A stretch of DNA of 62,435 bases from JAGNZR01 sp051656905 (GCA_051656905.1 JBOFJQ010000037.1:1-62435); one strand, 5' to 3'; positions 35,229-44,125 are shown, numbered from the stretch's first letter. Numbers and translations are program-made. Notes: generated by a model from the letters alone, not told the origin.

Positions 35229-36509
35229 TTAGTTAGTTTCTTCTATTAAAACTTCTTTATCTTCTTTCTTAGTTAGTAATATTCCAAATGTTATTAGAGG
35301 TAAAAGATAAAGAAAAAATGAATATTTTAAGTATGAGAGCCCAGTAACTCCTATTATTGTCATGGGAATAAGAGAGGCTATATTCCATGGAACAAGGGGG
35401 GCAATAACAATACAACTATTTTCTAAGTGAAGAGCAAAAGTGTCTTTTGGAATATCTAAATTACGATATGCTTTCTTCATTAAATTATCTGTAAGTACTG
35501 TAGCTATTGATTGATTACACCCAATACCACTAGAGATAAATGCTGTAACAACTGTTGCTAAGAATAAGTCTTTTTTTGTTTTAAGTTTTTCTAATTTACT
35601 CTTTATTTTGTTAAATATAGAGATATGATCTAAAACTCCAGAAAGTAAGCAAGAGATAAATACTATAATTGAAGCTTTTAACATTGAAATCAGACCTCCA
35701 CCTTTTAAAATTTCGCTTAAAGGTCCTGAATGAGGGAAGTGATATCCTAAAACAATAGTTTTAAAAATATCAGATATAAGATTTCCTTGTAAGAAGGCAG
35801 CAATGAGTATAGAAGATAAAACACTAAAGAGCATAGATATTTTTACATTTACTCTAAGAGCTCCACACACTAATATGATAATAGCTGGGATTAAAGGGAA
35901 AAAACCAATTTTATAATATTTTACAATTTCTGATATTAAAACATTGTCACCTGTGGATATAAACTCAGGTTTTGGTAAAAAAAGATATATTAAACAAGAA
36001 GTTGTAAAAGCTACAAAACCTGTAAAAAACATATTTTTCATATTTGTATATAGTTCTGTTTCTGTTAGTGTTGCAACAAGGGAAGCACTAGAAGAAACAG
36101 GTGAACATCTATCACCTAAGAAAGAACCAGAAAGAATAGCTCCTCCTGCAATATTTAAGTCAACATTGAGTCCTCTACCTATTGTAATTAGCACTATTCC
36201 AACAGTTCCTAAAGTTCCAAAAGAACTTCCTAGGAGGAATGAAACACAACTAGTTATAACAAAAACTGAGATATAATAGTATTCAGGATTCATGAATTTT
36301 AATCCAAGATAGACAATAGTGGGAATAGTTCCAGAGATAATCCAAGAAGAGGTAATTGCGCCTATTAAAATAAAAATATTAAGAATTATGAAAGATTTTT
36401 TTCCGCTAATCCAAGCTGATAGAAAAATTTCTTTAAATGATTTTCCCTCAAATCGTGCAAAGCACGTTAATAAAATTAAAAAAATTATTAATCCAATAAT
36501 AATTGTCAT
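35229..36509 (-). CDS. nhaC: NhaC-family Na+/H+ antiporter
   Basis: A 426-residue polytopic inner-membrane protein of the NhaC family, exchanging Na+ for H+ (a relative swaps malate and lactate). Visible are FARFEGKSFKEIFLSAWISG at the start, GSFLGDRCSPVSSSASLVA (the conserved DRCSP segment) and GIGCNQSIATVLT. The start is the ATG followed by TIIIGLIIF, with AAGGAGAGG just upstream. A longer form with ten extra residues has no site. It runs against its neighbours. Confidence 0.87.
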   Translation of the reverse strand: MTIIIGLIIFLILLTCFARFEGKSFKEIFLSAWISGKKSFIILNIFILIGAITSSWIISGTIPTIVYLGLKFMNPEYYYISVFVITSCVSFLLGSSFGTLGTVGIVLITIGRGLNVDLNIAGGAILSGSFLGDRCSPVSSSASLVATLTETELYTNMKNMFFTGFVAFTTSCLIYLFLPKPEFISTGDNVLISEIVKYYKIGFFPLIPAIIILVCGALRVNVKISMLFSVLSSILIAAFLQGNLISDIFKTIVLGYHFPHSGPLSEILKGGGLISMLKASIIVFISCLLSGVLDHISIFNKIKSKLEKLKTKKDLFLATVVTAFISSGIGCNQSIATVLTDNLMKKAYRNLDIPKDTFALHLENSCIVIAPLVPWNIASLIPMTIIGVTGLSYLKYSFFLYLLPLITFGILLTKKEDKEVLIEETN

Positions 36510-36659
36510 AAACCTCTCCTTGAATATTATTTTATACAAATAGTTATATCATACTTTGTATGTATTTTGTATAAAAAATTTATATTAAATAAATAAAAAA
36601 AATAAAATAATTATTTTTAAACTTTTTATGTTTTACTCACGTCAAAATATCATAATAAC

Positions 36660-36762
36660 AAAATAAAATTCTCCCCAAGAAAATTATTTTATAAAAAAAT
36701 TTTTCTCCCCAAGAAGATTTTTAATTATAGACTGAAAGCTCTTTGTAGAAAGAGCTTTTTTT
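36660..36762 (+). ncRNA. candidate small regulatory RNA with two CCCC-loop hairpins
   Basis: Two copies of TTCTCCCCAAGAA at 36669-36681 and 36703-36715 each fold as TTCT-CCCCA-AGAA, putting a C-rich loop in the open. The second extends to 6 bp. A strong intrinsic terminator ends the element. No plus-strand gene lies upstream that needs this terminator, since nhaC runs the other way. A weak promoter (TTTATG-17-TATCAT, 36625-36653) fits a start near 36660. CCCC loops resemble anti-ribosome-site motifs of known regulatory RNAs; function is inferred. Confidence 0.45.
36735..36762 (+). terminator. intrinsic terminator of the nhaC-tyrS gap
   Basis: AAAGCTCTTT pairs with AAAGAGCTTT (10 bp, GTAG loop), followed by T. 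It has no upstream plus-strand gene, so it most likely ends a small RNA or leader. Confidence 0.8.
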
Positions 36763-36795
36763 CTTTTTTGTAATTTATAGATAAAATAAAAAAAA

Positions 36796-36806
36796 TGTGA
36801 TAAAAT
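36796..36806 (+). promoter_or_regulatory. extended -10 for tyrS
   Basis: TGTGATAAAAT gives TAAAAT at 36801-36806 with an upstream TGN. No clear -35 is seen. It lies 40 nt before the tyrS start. Confidence 0.4.
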
Positions 36807-36846
36807 ATATGGATAAAAAATAGTAATACTATAGGGGGAAAATAGA

Positions 36847-38064
36847 ATGAACGTATTAGATTTGCTTCAAGATAGAGGATACATTAAGCAATTTACACAC
36901 GAACAAGAAACAAGAGAGTTATTAGAAAAAGAGAAAGTAACTTTTTATATAGGGTTTGACCCAACAGCTGATTCACTACATGTAGGACATTTTATTGCAA
37001 TGATGTTTATGTCTCATATGCAAAGATCAGGACACAGACCAGTAGCTTTAATTGGTGGTGGAACTGCTATGATAGGAGATCCATCAGGAAGAACAGATAT
37101 GAGAAATATGATGACAAAGGAGACTATTGCTCACAACGTTTCATGTATAAAAAAACAAATGGAAAAATTCATTGATTTTTCTGATGATAAAGCTTTATTA
37201 GTTAATAATGCAGATTGGCTATTAAATCTTAATTATGTAGACTTTATAAGAGATATAGGATCTCACTTCTCTGTTAATAGAATGCTTGCAGCTGAGTGTT
37301 TTAAATCAAGAATGGAAGCAGGATTATCTTTCTTAGAATTTAACTATATGTTAATGCAAGGATATGACTTCTTAGTATTAAACCAAAAATTTGGATGCAA
37401 AATGCAATTAGGTGGAGATGACCAATGGTCTAACATGATTGCAGGAGTAGATTTAATTAGAAAGAAAGAGAAAAAACCAGCTTTTGCTATGACATGTACT
37501 TTACTTACAAATAGTGAAGGTCAAAAGATGGGTAAAACAGCTAAAGGAGCTTTATGGCTAGATCCAGAAAAAACAACTCCATATGAGTTCTACCAATACT
37601 GGAGAAATGTAGCAGATTCAGATGTTGAGAAATGTTTATCTCTTTTAACATTTGTACCTATGGATGAAGTAAGAAGATTATCAGCTCTTAAAGATGCAGA
37701 AATTAATGAGGCTAAAAAAGTATTAGCATTTGAAGTTACAAAAATTGTTCACGGAGAAGAGGAAGCTGAAAAAGCTAAACAGGCTACAGAGGCTTTATTT
37801 GGACAAGGTGGAGACATGGCAAATGTTCCAACTATAGAGATTACTAAGGATAAATTAGGAACAGGAATAGTTCAACTTTTAGTTGAAGCTGGTGTTATGA
37901 AAACAACTAGTGAAGGTAGAAGACTTGTGCAACAAGGTGGTTTATACGTAGGAGAGGAAAAAGCTATGGATCATAATTTCCCTATAGTTGAAGATTTATT
38001 TGAAAATGGAGAGTTATTAGTAAAACTTGGAAAGAAAAAGTTTTATAAAATAATGATAGTTTAA
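36847..38064 (+). CDS. tyrS: tyrosyl-tRNA synthetase
   Basis: A 405-residue class I aminoacyl-tRNA synthetase charging tRNA-Tyr. The N-terminal FYIGFDPTADSLHVGHF carries the HIGH-type motif, NYMLMQGYDFL and GGDDQWSNM bind tyrosine and ATP, and KMGKT is the KMSKS loop. The C-terminal ~70 residues form the S4-like anticodon/variable-arm domain. GGGGGA precedes the ATG. It is followed at 11 nt by an acetyltransferase gene, with no terminator between. Confidence 0.97.
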   Translation: MNVLDLLQDRGYIKQFTHEQETRELLEKEKVTFYIGFDPTADSLHVGHFIAMMFMSHMQRSGHRPVALIGGGTAMIGDPSGRTDMRNMMTKETIAHNVSCIKKQMEKFIDFSDDKALLVNNADWLLNLNYVDFIRDIGSHFSVNRMLAAECFKSRMEAGLSFLEFNYMLMQGYDFLVLNQKFGCKMQLGGDDQWSNMIAGVDLIRKKEKKPAFAMTCTLLTNSEGQKMGKTAKGALWLDPEKTTPYEFYQYWRNVADSDVEKCLSLLTFVPMDEVRRLSALKDAEINEAKKVLAFEVTKIVHGEEEAEKAKQATEALFGQGGDMANVPTIEITKDKLGTGIVQLLVEAGVMKTTSEGRRLVQQGGLYVGEEKAMDHNFPIVEDLFENGELLVKLGKKKFYKIMIV

Positions 38065-38075
38065 TTTAGAGGTTT

Positions 38076-38549
38076 ATGTTGGAAGAATTTATTATAAGAA
38101 AAATGACAATTGAAGATATTCCAGAAATTTATACAAAACTTCATCTGAAATATGTTGAAAAATACTGTAGAAATGAAGTGGAGCAGAGATGGAAAGAATA
38201 TGAAACATGGTATAAGTTTATATTGAATTCACCTTACTTTGAAATGTATATGATCAGAAATAAAAATGACGAGTTTGTTGCCACAATAAAATTTGAAATT
38301 AATAATAGAAGAGCCATTATTAATATATATATTGACGAAAAGATGAGAAATCAAGGATTAGCTCCTAAAATTATAGAGAAATCTATAGAAAAAATTTTGG
38401 AAAATAGGGAGTTAAAATGGATAGATGCATATATCTTAAAAGAAAACGATATATCTATTCATATATTTAAAAAATTAGGTTTTGAATATAAGAAAAATGC
38501 TAACTACAATGGAGTTAGGCATATGATTTATAGGAAAAAATTACAGTAA
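38076..38549 (+). CDS. GNAT-family N-acetyltransferase
   Basis: A 157-residue GNAT protein that uses acetyl-CoA. The fold is seen in order: an N-terminal helix pair, VATIKFEINNRRAIINIYIDEKMRNQGLAPKII with the acetyl-CoA-binding R-x-x-G-x-A loop, then AYILKENDISIHIFKKLGFE. AGAGG precedes the start. It is co-transcribed with tyrS. The target is unknown. Confidence 0.8.
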   Translation: MLEEFIIRKMTIEDIPEIYTKLHLKYVEKYCRNEVEQRWKEYETWYKFILNSPYFEMYMIRNKNDEFVATIKFEINNRRAIINIYIDEKMRNQGLAPKIIEKSIEKILENRELKWIDAYILKENDISIHIFKKLGFEYKKNANYNGVRHMIYRKKLQ

Positions 38550-38567
38550 AAATTATATCAAAAAATA

Positions 38568-38615
38568 AATAACCTTTATTAAGGCAAGATATTAGCCTTA
38601 GTAAAGGTTATTTTT
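38568..38615. terminator. terminator between the acetyltransferase and methyltransferase genes
   Basis: AATAACCTTTA and TAAAGGTTATT pair, with an inner TAAGGC/GCCTTA stem. Runs of A before and T after allow it to serve both converging genes. Confidence 0.88.
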
Positions 38616-38635
38616 ATTATATATTAATTGAGTGT

Positions 38636-39256
38636 TTATTTTTTTCTAAAAACACAATAAAGGTATTTACGAGTATCTCCCCAAGGCATTATATAATCAT
38701 AAATAAAACTCTCCAGAAAATCAAAAGAATCTGAAAAGAAACTCTTTAATTCCTCTGAATCATATTTTTTTACAGGTAGATTATTACATTTTTCAGCTAC
38801 ATTATCAGTGGAAAAACAAGAAATTATAAAAATTCCATTAGGTTCTAAAAAGTTAATTAAATTTTTCTTATAAGATTCTTGATTAGATTTTTCTTGTAAA
38901 AAATGAAAAACAGCACGATCATGCCATAAATTACCTTTTTTTGAAAATATTATATTATTTGTTAAATCTTCACATTTTAGTGAAATATTAGTAGAATCAT
39001 TATTTTTTAATTTAATATTTTTATTTAAATAATCAATTGCAGTAGAACTCATATCAATTCCTATAATATTAGAGTAATCTCTATTTAATAACTCTTGAAT
39101 AAGAGTGGTTTCACCACAACCAGCATCCATGATTAGTGCTGTTTTATCAGGTAAATATTTTTCAATAAGAGAGATAGAGGTAGAAGGTATTTTTTCATAC
39201 CACCCAAGCTCAGTTATAGAGTTATCGTCATAAGTCATATCCCAATAATTTTTCAT
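38636..39256 (-). CDS. class I SAM-dependent methyltransferase
   Basis: A 206-residue protein with the SAM-binding motif IMDAGCGETTLIQELL, the acidic ribose-binding end IIGIDMSSTAIDYL, and a post-motif segment GIFIISCFSTD. It resembles small thiopurine/tellurite-type methyltransferases, but substrate is unknown. The start is MKNYWDMTYDD with GGAGG upstream; ten further upstream residues have no site. It runs opposite to its neighbours and is alone. Confidence 0.75.
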   Translation of the reverse strand: MKNYWDMTYDDNSITELGWYEKIPSTSISLIEKYLPDKTALIMDAGCGETTLIQELLNRDYSNIIGIDMSSTAIDYLNKNIKLKNNDSTNISLKCEDLTNNIIFSKKGNLWHDRAVFHFLQEKSNQESYKKNLINFLEPNGIFIISCFSTDNVAEKCNNLPVKKYDSEELKSFFSDSFDFLESFIYDYIMPWGDTRKYLYCVFRKK

Positions 39257-39438
39257 AAAACCTCCATAAAGAATTACTTTATACATTTATAATAGCTACT
39301 TAGTATAATATACAATATTTTTAAAAAAAAGAATACATTAAAAATACATAGGAATGACTAGAAAATAAACTTAAAATGAAGTATACTTATAATCATACTG
39401 ACAATAATAATGATAACAATAATGAGAAGAGGTAAAAA

Positions 39439-40107
39439 ATGACAAAGAAACAATTATGCATAGAAGTAATTAAGGTATTAAGAGAAAAATTTGGTCACCC
39501 TAAGTGCGCATTAAATTATACAACTCCTTTTGAACTTTTAATTGCTGTAATTTTATCTGCTCAATGTACAGATAAAAGAGTTAACATAGTAACAGAAGAG
39601 ATGTATAAAAAGGTTAACACTCCAGAAGAATTCGCTAAATTATCTTTAGAAGAAATAGAAGACCTTGTTAAAAGTACAGGTTTTTATAAAAATAAAGCTA
39701 AAAGTATAAAGAATTGTAGTATTATGATTTTGGAACATTTTGGTGGAGAGATACCTAGAACAATAGAAGAGATGACTTTACTTCCAGGTGTAGGAAGAAA
39801 AACTGCAAATGTTGTAAGAGGTGAATTGTGGAGATTATCTGATGGAATTACCGTAGATACTCATATAAAGAGATTATCAAATTTAATTGGATTTGTTTCA
39901 GATGATAATCCTATTAAGATTGAAAAAGATTTAATGAAAATAGTTCCAAGAGAAGATTGGATTGATTTTGCTCATTTCCTTATTCTACAAGGGAGAGATA
40001 AATGTATTGCAAGAAGACCAAGATGTGGAGAGTGTGAAATAGCTCATTTATGCAAATATAATTTAAAAAAAGAGGGCTCAAAGTTAAAGAAAGAAATCAA
40101 AAAATAG
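39439..40107 (+). CDS. nth: endonuclease III
   Basis: A 222-residue DNA glycosylase/AP lyase for oxidised pyrimidines. The helix-hairpin-helix LLPGVGRKTANVV carries the catalytic Lys, and VDTHIKRLSN the catalytic Asp. The C-terminal Fe-S cluster ligands follow C-x6-C-x2-C-x5-C (CIARRPRCGECEIAHLC). AGAGG precedes the start. It has its own terminator downstream. The leader between -10-like TATAAT (39388-39393) and the start contains a Fur-like AATAATGATAAC stretch. Confidence 0.95.
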   Translation: MTKKQLCIEVIKVLREKFGHPKCALNYTTPFELLIAVILSAQCTDKRVNIVTEEMYKKVNTPEEFAKLSLEEIEDLVKSTGFYKNKAKSIKNCSIMILEHFGGEIPRTIEEMTLLPGVGRKTANVVRGELWRLSDGITVDTHIKRLSNLIGFVSDDNPIKIEKDLMKIVPREDWIDFAHFLILQGRDKCIARRPRCGECEIAHLCKYNLKKEGSKLKKEIKK

Positions 40108-40135
40108 GAATAAGAAATGTTTTATATTAAAAGAG

Positions 40136-40172
40136 GATAGACAGATCATAGATGATTACGTCTATCTTTTTT
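40136..40172 (+). terminator. intrinsic terminator after nth
   Basis: GATAGAC pairs with GTCTATC, with a 17-nt loop, followed by six T. Confidence 0.8.
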
Positions 40173-40261
40173 ATTTCTAAAATTATTATTTTGAACAAGT
40201 TTTCAAAAAATAAAAAGGAGATTTTAATTGTTTTGCATATAATATAATTATGAAGTCATGT

Positions 40262-40297
40262 CTTGTTTTAGCTTTTAATGAATTGAATTAAGACAAG
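40262..40297 (+). promoter_or_regulatory. leader hairpin upstream of asrA
   Basis: CTTGTTTTA pairs with TAAGACAAG (9 bp, one wobble) around a 17-nt loop. It lies between the likely -10 elements (TATAAT at 40238 and 40243) and the asrA ribosome site, where a regulator or RNA structure could act. Confidence 0.4.
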
Positions 40298-40327
40298 TGT
40301 GTAAATTTATTTTTAAGGAGGAAAGAG

Positions 40328-41365
40328 ATGGGATACAAAATTACTAATCAAGTTTTTGATGACTTAGTAAAAAAAATGAGTACAACTTATAAGATTTATG
40401 CTCCAAAAAGATTTTTAAAACAGGGAAGATATTCAGACACGGATATCATAAGATATGATAGAGTTCATTCTTTAGGTGAAATTGAACATAATGAGAAATC
40501 TGACTATGCTGCAAAAGAAGTATTAAGTCCAATTACTGAGACTACTTTATATTTCACAGATACAGATTATAAAGAAACGAAAATAGTTGATGAGAGACCT
40601 ATTCTTATTTTTGCAAGAGCATGTGATATTAATTCTATAAAAAGATATGATGAAATTTATTTGAAAAATGGAGGATTTGAAGATTCATACTATAAAAGAG
40701 TTAGAGAAAAGACAAAATTTATTTTAATGGAGTGTCCAGAGAAAGGTTGGGATACTTGCTTCTGCGCATCTATGGGAACAGCAAATACAGAAGAGTATGC
40801 TTTTGCAGTTAAGTTTCAAAAAGATGATGTATTAGTAGAGGATAAAAAGAATGAATTTTCTAAATATTTTTCTGATAATCAGAAGCAAAAGTATACCTTT
40901 AAACCTGTTAAAGAGAATTTAAGAAAAGTTAGAATTCCAAATATTAAAGATAAGGATATTCAAATGGCAGTAAAGTCTCTTGATTTATGGAAGGAGTTTG
41001 ACAAGAGATGTTTGATGTGTGGAAGTTGTACTATAGCTTGCTCAACATGTACTTGCTTCACGTCTTACGATATGAATTATTCCAGTGATACAAATGCAGG
41101 GGAGAGAAGAAGAATAAATGCATCGTGTCATGTAGATGGATATTCAGATATGGCAGGAAATCATTCTTTTAGAAAATCTGGTGGAGAGAGAATGAGATTT
41201 AAAGTTATGCATAAAATTCATGATCATATGAAGAGATTTGGTGAACATCACATGTGTGTAGGGTGTGGAAGATGTGATGATAAATGTCCTGTATTTATAT
41301 CTTTTTCAACAACAGTAAATAGACTGGCTGATGAAGTTGATAAATTAGTTGGAGGTAAAAAATAA
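40328..41365 (+). CDS. asrA: anaerobic sulfite reductase subunit A
   Basis: A 345-residue iron-sulfur subunit. The N-terminal ~220 residues are the AsrA domain. The C-terminus has two cysteine clusters: CLMCGSCTIACSTCTC (near 234) and CVGCGRCDDKCPVF (near 314), the latter a standard 4Fe-4S ferredoxin set. It passes electrons within the AsrABC complex, which reduces sulfite to sulfide using NADH. AAGGAGGAAAG precedes the ATG, and its stop overlaps asrB by one base. Confidence 0.94.
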   Translation: MGYKITNQVFDDLVKKMSTTYKIYAPKRFLKQGRYSDTDIIRYDRVHSLGEIEHNEKSDYAAKEVLSPITETTLYFTDTDYKETKIVDERPILIFARACDINSIKRYDEIYLKNGGFEDSYYKRVREKTKFILMECPEKGWDTCFCASMGTANTEEYAFAVKFQKDDVLVEDKKNEFSKYFSDNQKQKYTFKPVKENLRKVRIPNIKDKDIQMAVKSLDLWKEFDKRCLMCGSCTIACSTCTCFTSYDMNYSSDTNAGERRRINASCHVDGYSDMAGNHSFRKSGGERMRFKVMHKIHDHMKRFGEHHMCVGCGRCDDKCPVFISFSTTVNRLADEVDKLVGGKK

Positions 41366-42174
41366 TGGAAAATATAATAATGCCATCACCATATAAAGTG
41401 TTAGCAGTTCAAAAGATGACGGATATAGAGTATTTATATCGTGTGGAGTATCCAAAGGTTAATAAAGTTCAATTTGGTCAGTTTATGCAACTTTCTCTAC
41501 CGAAAGTAGGAGAATGCCCAATATCTATAACAAATTTTTCCATTAAAGAGGGCTGGTTAGAGTTTTTAATTAGGAAAGTAGGAATTGTAACAGATGAAAT
41601 TTTTAAAATAAATCCAGGAGATATATTACCAATGAGAGGACCTTATGGAAAAGGTTTTGATATGGAAAATTATATTGGAAAAAAAGTTATAATTGCCACA
41701 GGTGGTTCAGGTTTAGCTCCTGTAAGATCTCTGATTAATCACATGTATAACAATCCCAAATTAACTGATAAATTTGAGCTTTTGTTTGGGTTTAAAGATT
41801 CAGACTCTATTTTATTTAGAGATGATATTTCTAGATGGGCAGAAAAAGTACCAACAATTCTTACAGTGGATAAAAGTTGTGGAATTGAAGGGGAGTGTGT
41901 AGGTTTAGTCACTGAACATATTCCACAACTTAAAATGTTTGCTGGAGATTATAGTAATGTAGAAGTTATAATTGTAGGTCCTCCTATGATGATGAAGTAT
42001 ACAGCTTTAGAGTTCTTAAAGTTAGGAATAAAAGAAAAAAATATTTGGGTATCTTTTGAAAGAAAGATGTCATGTGCTGTGGGTAAATGTGGGCATTGTA
42101 GAATAGACGAAACATATGTTTGTTTAGAAGGACCTGTATTTAATTATGAACAAGCGAAATATTTAATAGATTAG
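41365..42174 (+). CDS. asrB: anaerobic sulfite reductase subunit B
   Basis: A 269-residue flavin/NADH-binding and 2Fe-2S subunit. The FAD-binding fold is seen in the first 110 residues (GQFMQLSLPKVGECPISI, LPMRGPYGKGF). The nucleotide site GGSGLAPVRSL follows. The C-terminal 2Fe-2S ligands are in SFERKMSCAVGKCGHCRI plus a later Cys. It takes electrons from NADH and hands them to AsrA and AsrC. The family is related to dihydroorotate dehydrogenase electron-transfer subunits. Confidence 0.94.
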   Translation: MENIIMPSPYKVLAVQKMTDIEYLYRVEYPKVNKVQFGQFMQLSLPKVGECPISITNFSIKEGWLEFLIRKVGIVTDEIFKINPGDILPMRGPYGKGFDMENYIGKKVIIATGGSGLAPVRSLINHMYNNPKLTDKFELLFGFKDSDSILFRDDISRWAEKVPTILTVDKSCGIEGECVGLVTEHIPQLKMFAGDYSNVEVIIVGPPMMMKYTALEFLKLGIKEKNIWVSFERKMSCAVGKCGHCRIDETYVCLEGPVFNYEQAKYLID

Positions 42175-42183
42175 GAGGAGACT

Positions 42184-43254
42184 ATGAATCATGATATTAA
42201 TATAACTAAGTTAAAATTAAATTGTTTTCGTCAATCAAAAATTCCAGGAGAATTTATGCTACAGATGCGTGTTCCAGGTGGAATTATAGAGGCAAAGTAC
42301 CTTTCAGATATACAATATATTGCAGAAACTTGGGGGAATGGAACTTTTCACTTAGGGATGAGACAAACTCTTAATGCTCCAGGTATAAAATTTGATGATA
42401 TATCAGCTGTAAATAAATATTTAGATAGATATATTAAAGAGGTTGAAGCACATCAATGTTCTGTAGATATTGAAGGAAATGGGCAAGGATATCCAACTAT
42501 AGGAGCTAGAAATATAATGGCTTGTATTGGAAATTCACATTGTGTTAAGGCTAATATAAACACACATGAACTTGCAAAGAAATTAGAGAAAAAAATATTT
42601 CCAAGTCATTATCATATTAAAATGGCTATATCAGGATGTCCTAATGATTGTGGGAAAGGACATTTTAATGATTTTGGAATAATAGGAGTTACAAAGCCAA
42701 CATATATAAAAGAAAGATGTATTGGCTGTGGAAGATGTGTAAAAGTTTGTGAGCATTCAGCTACAAGAGTACTTAAACTTGTAAATCATAGAATAGAAAA
42801 AGATAGTTGTTGTTGTGTAGGTTGTGGAGAGTGTGTTGAAGCTTGTCCATCATCTGCATGGGTAAGACCTGAGCAAAAATTATATAGAGTAATACTTGGA
42901 GGAAGAACAGGAAAGCAATATCCAAGAATGGGGAAAATGTTTCTTAACTGGGTAACGGAAGATGTTGTGCTTGGAGTAATTGGAAATTGGCAAAAGTTTT
43001 CCTCTAATGTTCTCCATCATAAACCTCAATATTTACATGGAGGACATTTAATAGATAGAGCAGGGTATCAAAAATTTAAAGAGATGATATTAGATGGAGT
43101 AAAACTGAACCCTGAAGCTATGGTTGCACAAAGAATTTTATGGTCAGAAACAGAGTATAGAGCAAATATTAATGTAAGACCTATATCAGATCATCAAAGT
43201 CCAGGGGAAAATTATATTTTAGCAACCCCTTTTGATTATAATTCAGGTCACTAA
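42184..43254 (+). CDS. asrC: anaerobic sulfite reductase subunit C (siroheme)
   Basis: A 356-residue catalytic subunit. The N-terminal ferrite reductase repeat precedes NIMACIGNSHCVKAN and KMAISGCPNDCGKGHFNDFGI, whose cysteines bind the coupled siroheme-4Fe-4S centre. An inserted ferredoxin region (RCIGCGRCVKVCEHSA, CVGCGECVEACPSSA) supplies two more clusters. The complex makes sulfide from sulfite in the cytoplasm. AGGAGG precedes the start. The three genes form one tight operon followed by a terminator. Confidence 0.95.
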   Translation: MNHDINITKLKLNCFRQSKIPGEFMLQMRVPGGIIEAKYLSDIQYIAETWGNGTFHLGMRQTLNAPGIKFDDISAVNKYLDRYIKEVEAHQCSVDIEGNGQGYPTIGARNIMACIGNSHCVKANINTHELAKKLEKKIFPSHYHIKMAISGCPNDCGKGHFNDFGIIGVTKPTYIKERCIGCGRCVKVCEHSATRVLKLVNHRIEKDSCCCVGCGECVEACPSSAWVRPEQKLYRVILGGRTGKQYPRMGKMFLNWVTEDVVLGVIGNWQKFSSNVLHHKPQYLHGGHLIDRAGYQKFKEMILDGVKLNPEAMVAQRILWSETEYRANINVRPISDHQSPGENYILATPFDYNSGH

Positions 43255-43321
43255 TAATCAATATAAACTTTATAATTATCATTATTATTAAAATTATAAA
43301 AGAGAAAGATAGTATATAAAT

Positions 43322-43380
43322 AAAAAAGATAACTCTTTTTGATAATCATTATCGATTAGCAATTAGGGTTATCTTTTTTT
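43322..43380. terminator. terminator after asrC with internal Fur-like palindrome
   Basis: AAAAAAGATAAC and GTTATCTTTTTT form the outer stem. The loop contains the exact palindrome GATAATCATTATC at 43341-43353. It can end asrC on one strand and the TetR gene on the other. Confidence 0.75.
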
Positions 43381-43406
43381 ATTATTTTATCTCTTTATTA
43401 TTTTGA

Positions 43407-44018
43407 TTATTTTATAAATTCTTTAAAAAATAAGTTAAAGAAAAATTCAGTTTCTTTTTCCATGTCAAAATCTTGAAATTTATCAATAACTGCATTAAAA
43501 CTATCTTCATCATCTATCTTTATATTTGTAGACTCAATCAATAAAAGTAAGTGTCTCTTTGATGCACTAGATATTATTTGTCCAATCTTTGGAATATCTT
43601 TGATGTATTCATCTTTTATATACTCTTTATGATAAGAAAGGAAGTCTTCAAATAATAAGTCTCTACCTGACGAAGAACCAGCCGAAAGATTCGACTCATA
43701 ATTGTCATCAAGATTCGCAAATAAAAATAGGTAAGCTCTGTCAGAGTTAAGAGTTATCCTTCTAGATATTATTTTTCTACATTTAGTTTTAAAGTCACTA
43801 TCAGATTGATTTAAAGTTGTTAAAAATTTTTGTCTGCTCTGAAGAGCTTCAGCAGTAATCTCACTAAGCAGGTGTTCTTTACTTTTATAATAGTAATAAA
43901 GTCCCCCTAATGCAATATTGCAGTTTCTTGCAATATCTCTAATAGTTGTATTTTTAATACCGTTATATCCAAACATAATAGTAGCTAATCTTTTTATATA
44001 ATTTTTCTTACTTTTCAT
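43407..44018 (-). CDS. TetR/AcrR-family transcriptional regulator
   Basis: A 203-residue repressor. The N-terminal helix-turn-helix is typical: NTTIRDIARNCNIALGGLYYYYKSKEHLL (about 23-51). The C-terminal ~150 residues bind an unknown ligand. GGAGA lies ahead of the start on the minus strand. It is divergent from the YeiH-type gene, and the shared gap contains several inverted repeats, so it probably controls that gene and itself. Confidence 0.85.
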   Translation of the reverse strand: MKSKKNYIKRLATIMFGYNGIKNTTIRDIARNCNIALGGLYYYYKSKEHLLSEITAEALQSRQKFLTTLNQSDSDFKTKCRKIISRRITLNSDRAYLFLFANLDDNYESNLSAGSSSGRDLLFEDFLSYHKEYIKDEYIKDIPKIGQIISSASKRHLLLLIESTNIKIDDEDSFNAVIDKFQDFDMEKETEFFFNLFFKEFIK

Positions 44019-44109
44019 AAAATCTCCATAAATATTTATTTATAACTATGATACATTTTAAAAAGAGAAAAGTCAAATAATGATTATTAAAATGATAAAC
44101 AGAACGCAA

Positions 44110-44125
44110 TTGAACATAAGTTCAA
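44110..44125. promoter_or_regulatory. candidate TetR operator
   Basis: TTGAAC-ATAA-GTTCAA is a perfect 16-bp inverted repeat 92 bp upstream of the TetR gene start, in the divergent TetR-yeiH gap. Its size and spacing fit TetR-family operators. It overlaps no predicted promoter exactly. Confidence 0.45.

Larger units (their letters stand above)
36510..36846. other. divergent nhaC-tyrS intergenic region
   Basis: A 337-nt AT-rich gap. It holds the nhaC leader on the minus strand, a candidate small RNA at 36660-36762 with two TTCTCCCCAAGAA copies and a terminator, and the tyrS promoter region. No T-box elements (no AGGGTGG/TGGNACC motif) are seen, so tyrS is not T-box controlled here. Confidence 0.7.

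Noticed and set aside
36763..36846. T-box leader for tyrS
   Set aside because: The conserved T-box motif, specifier loop and antiterminator bulge are not visible, although a terminator lies upstream.
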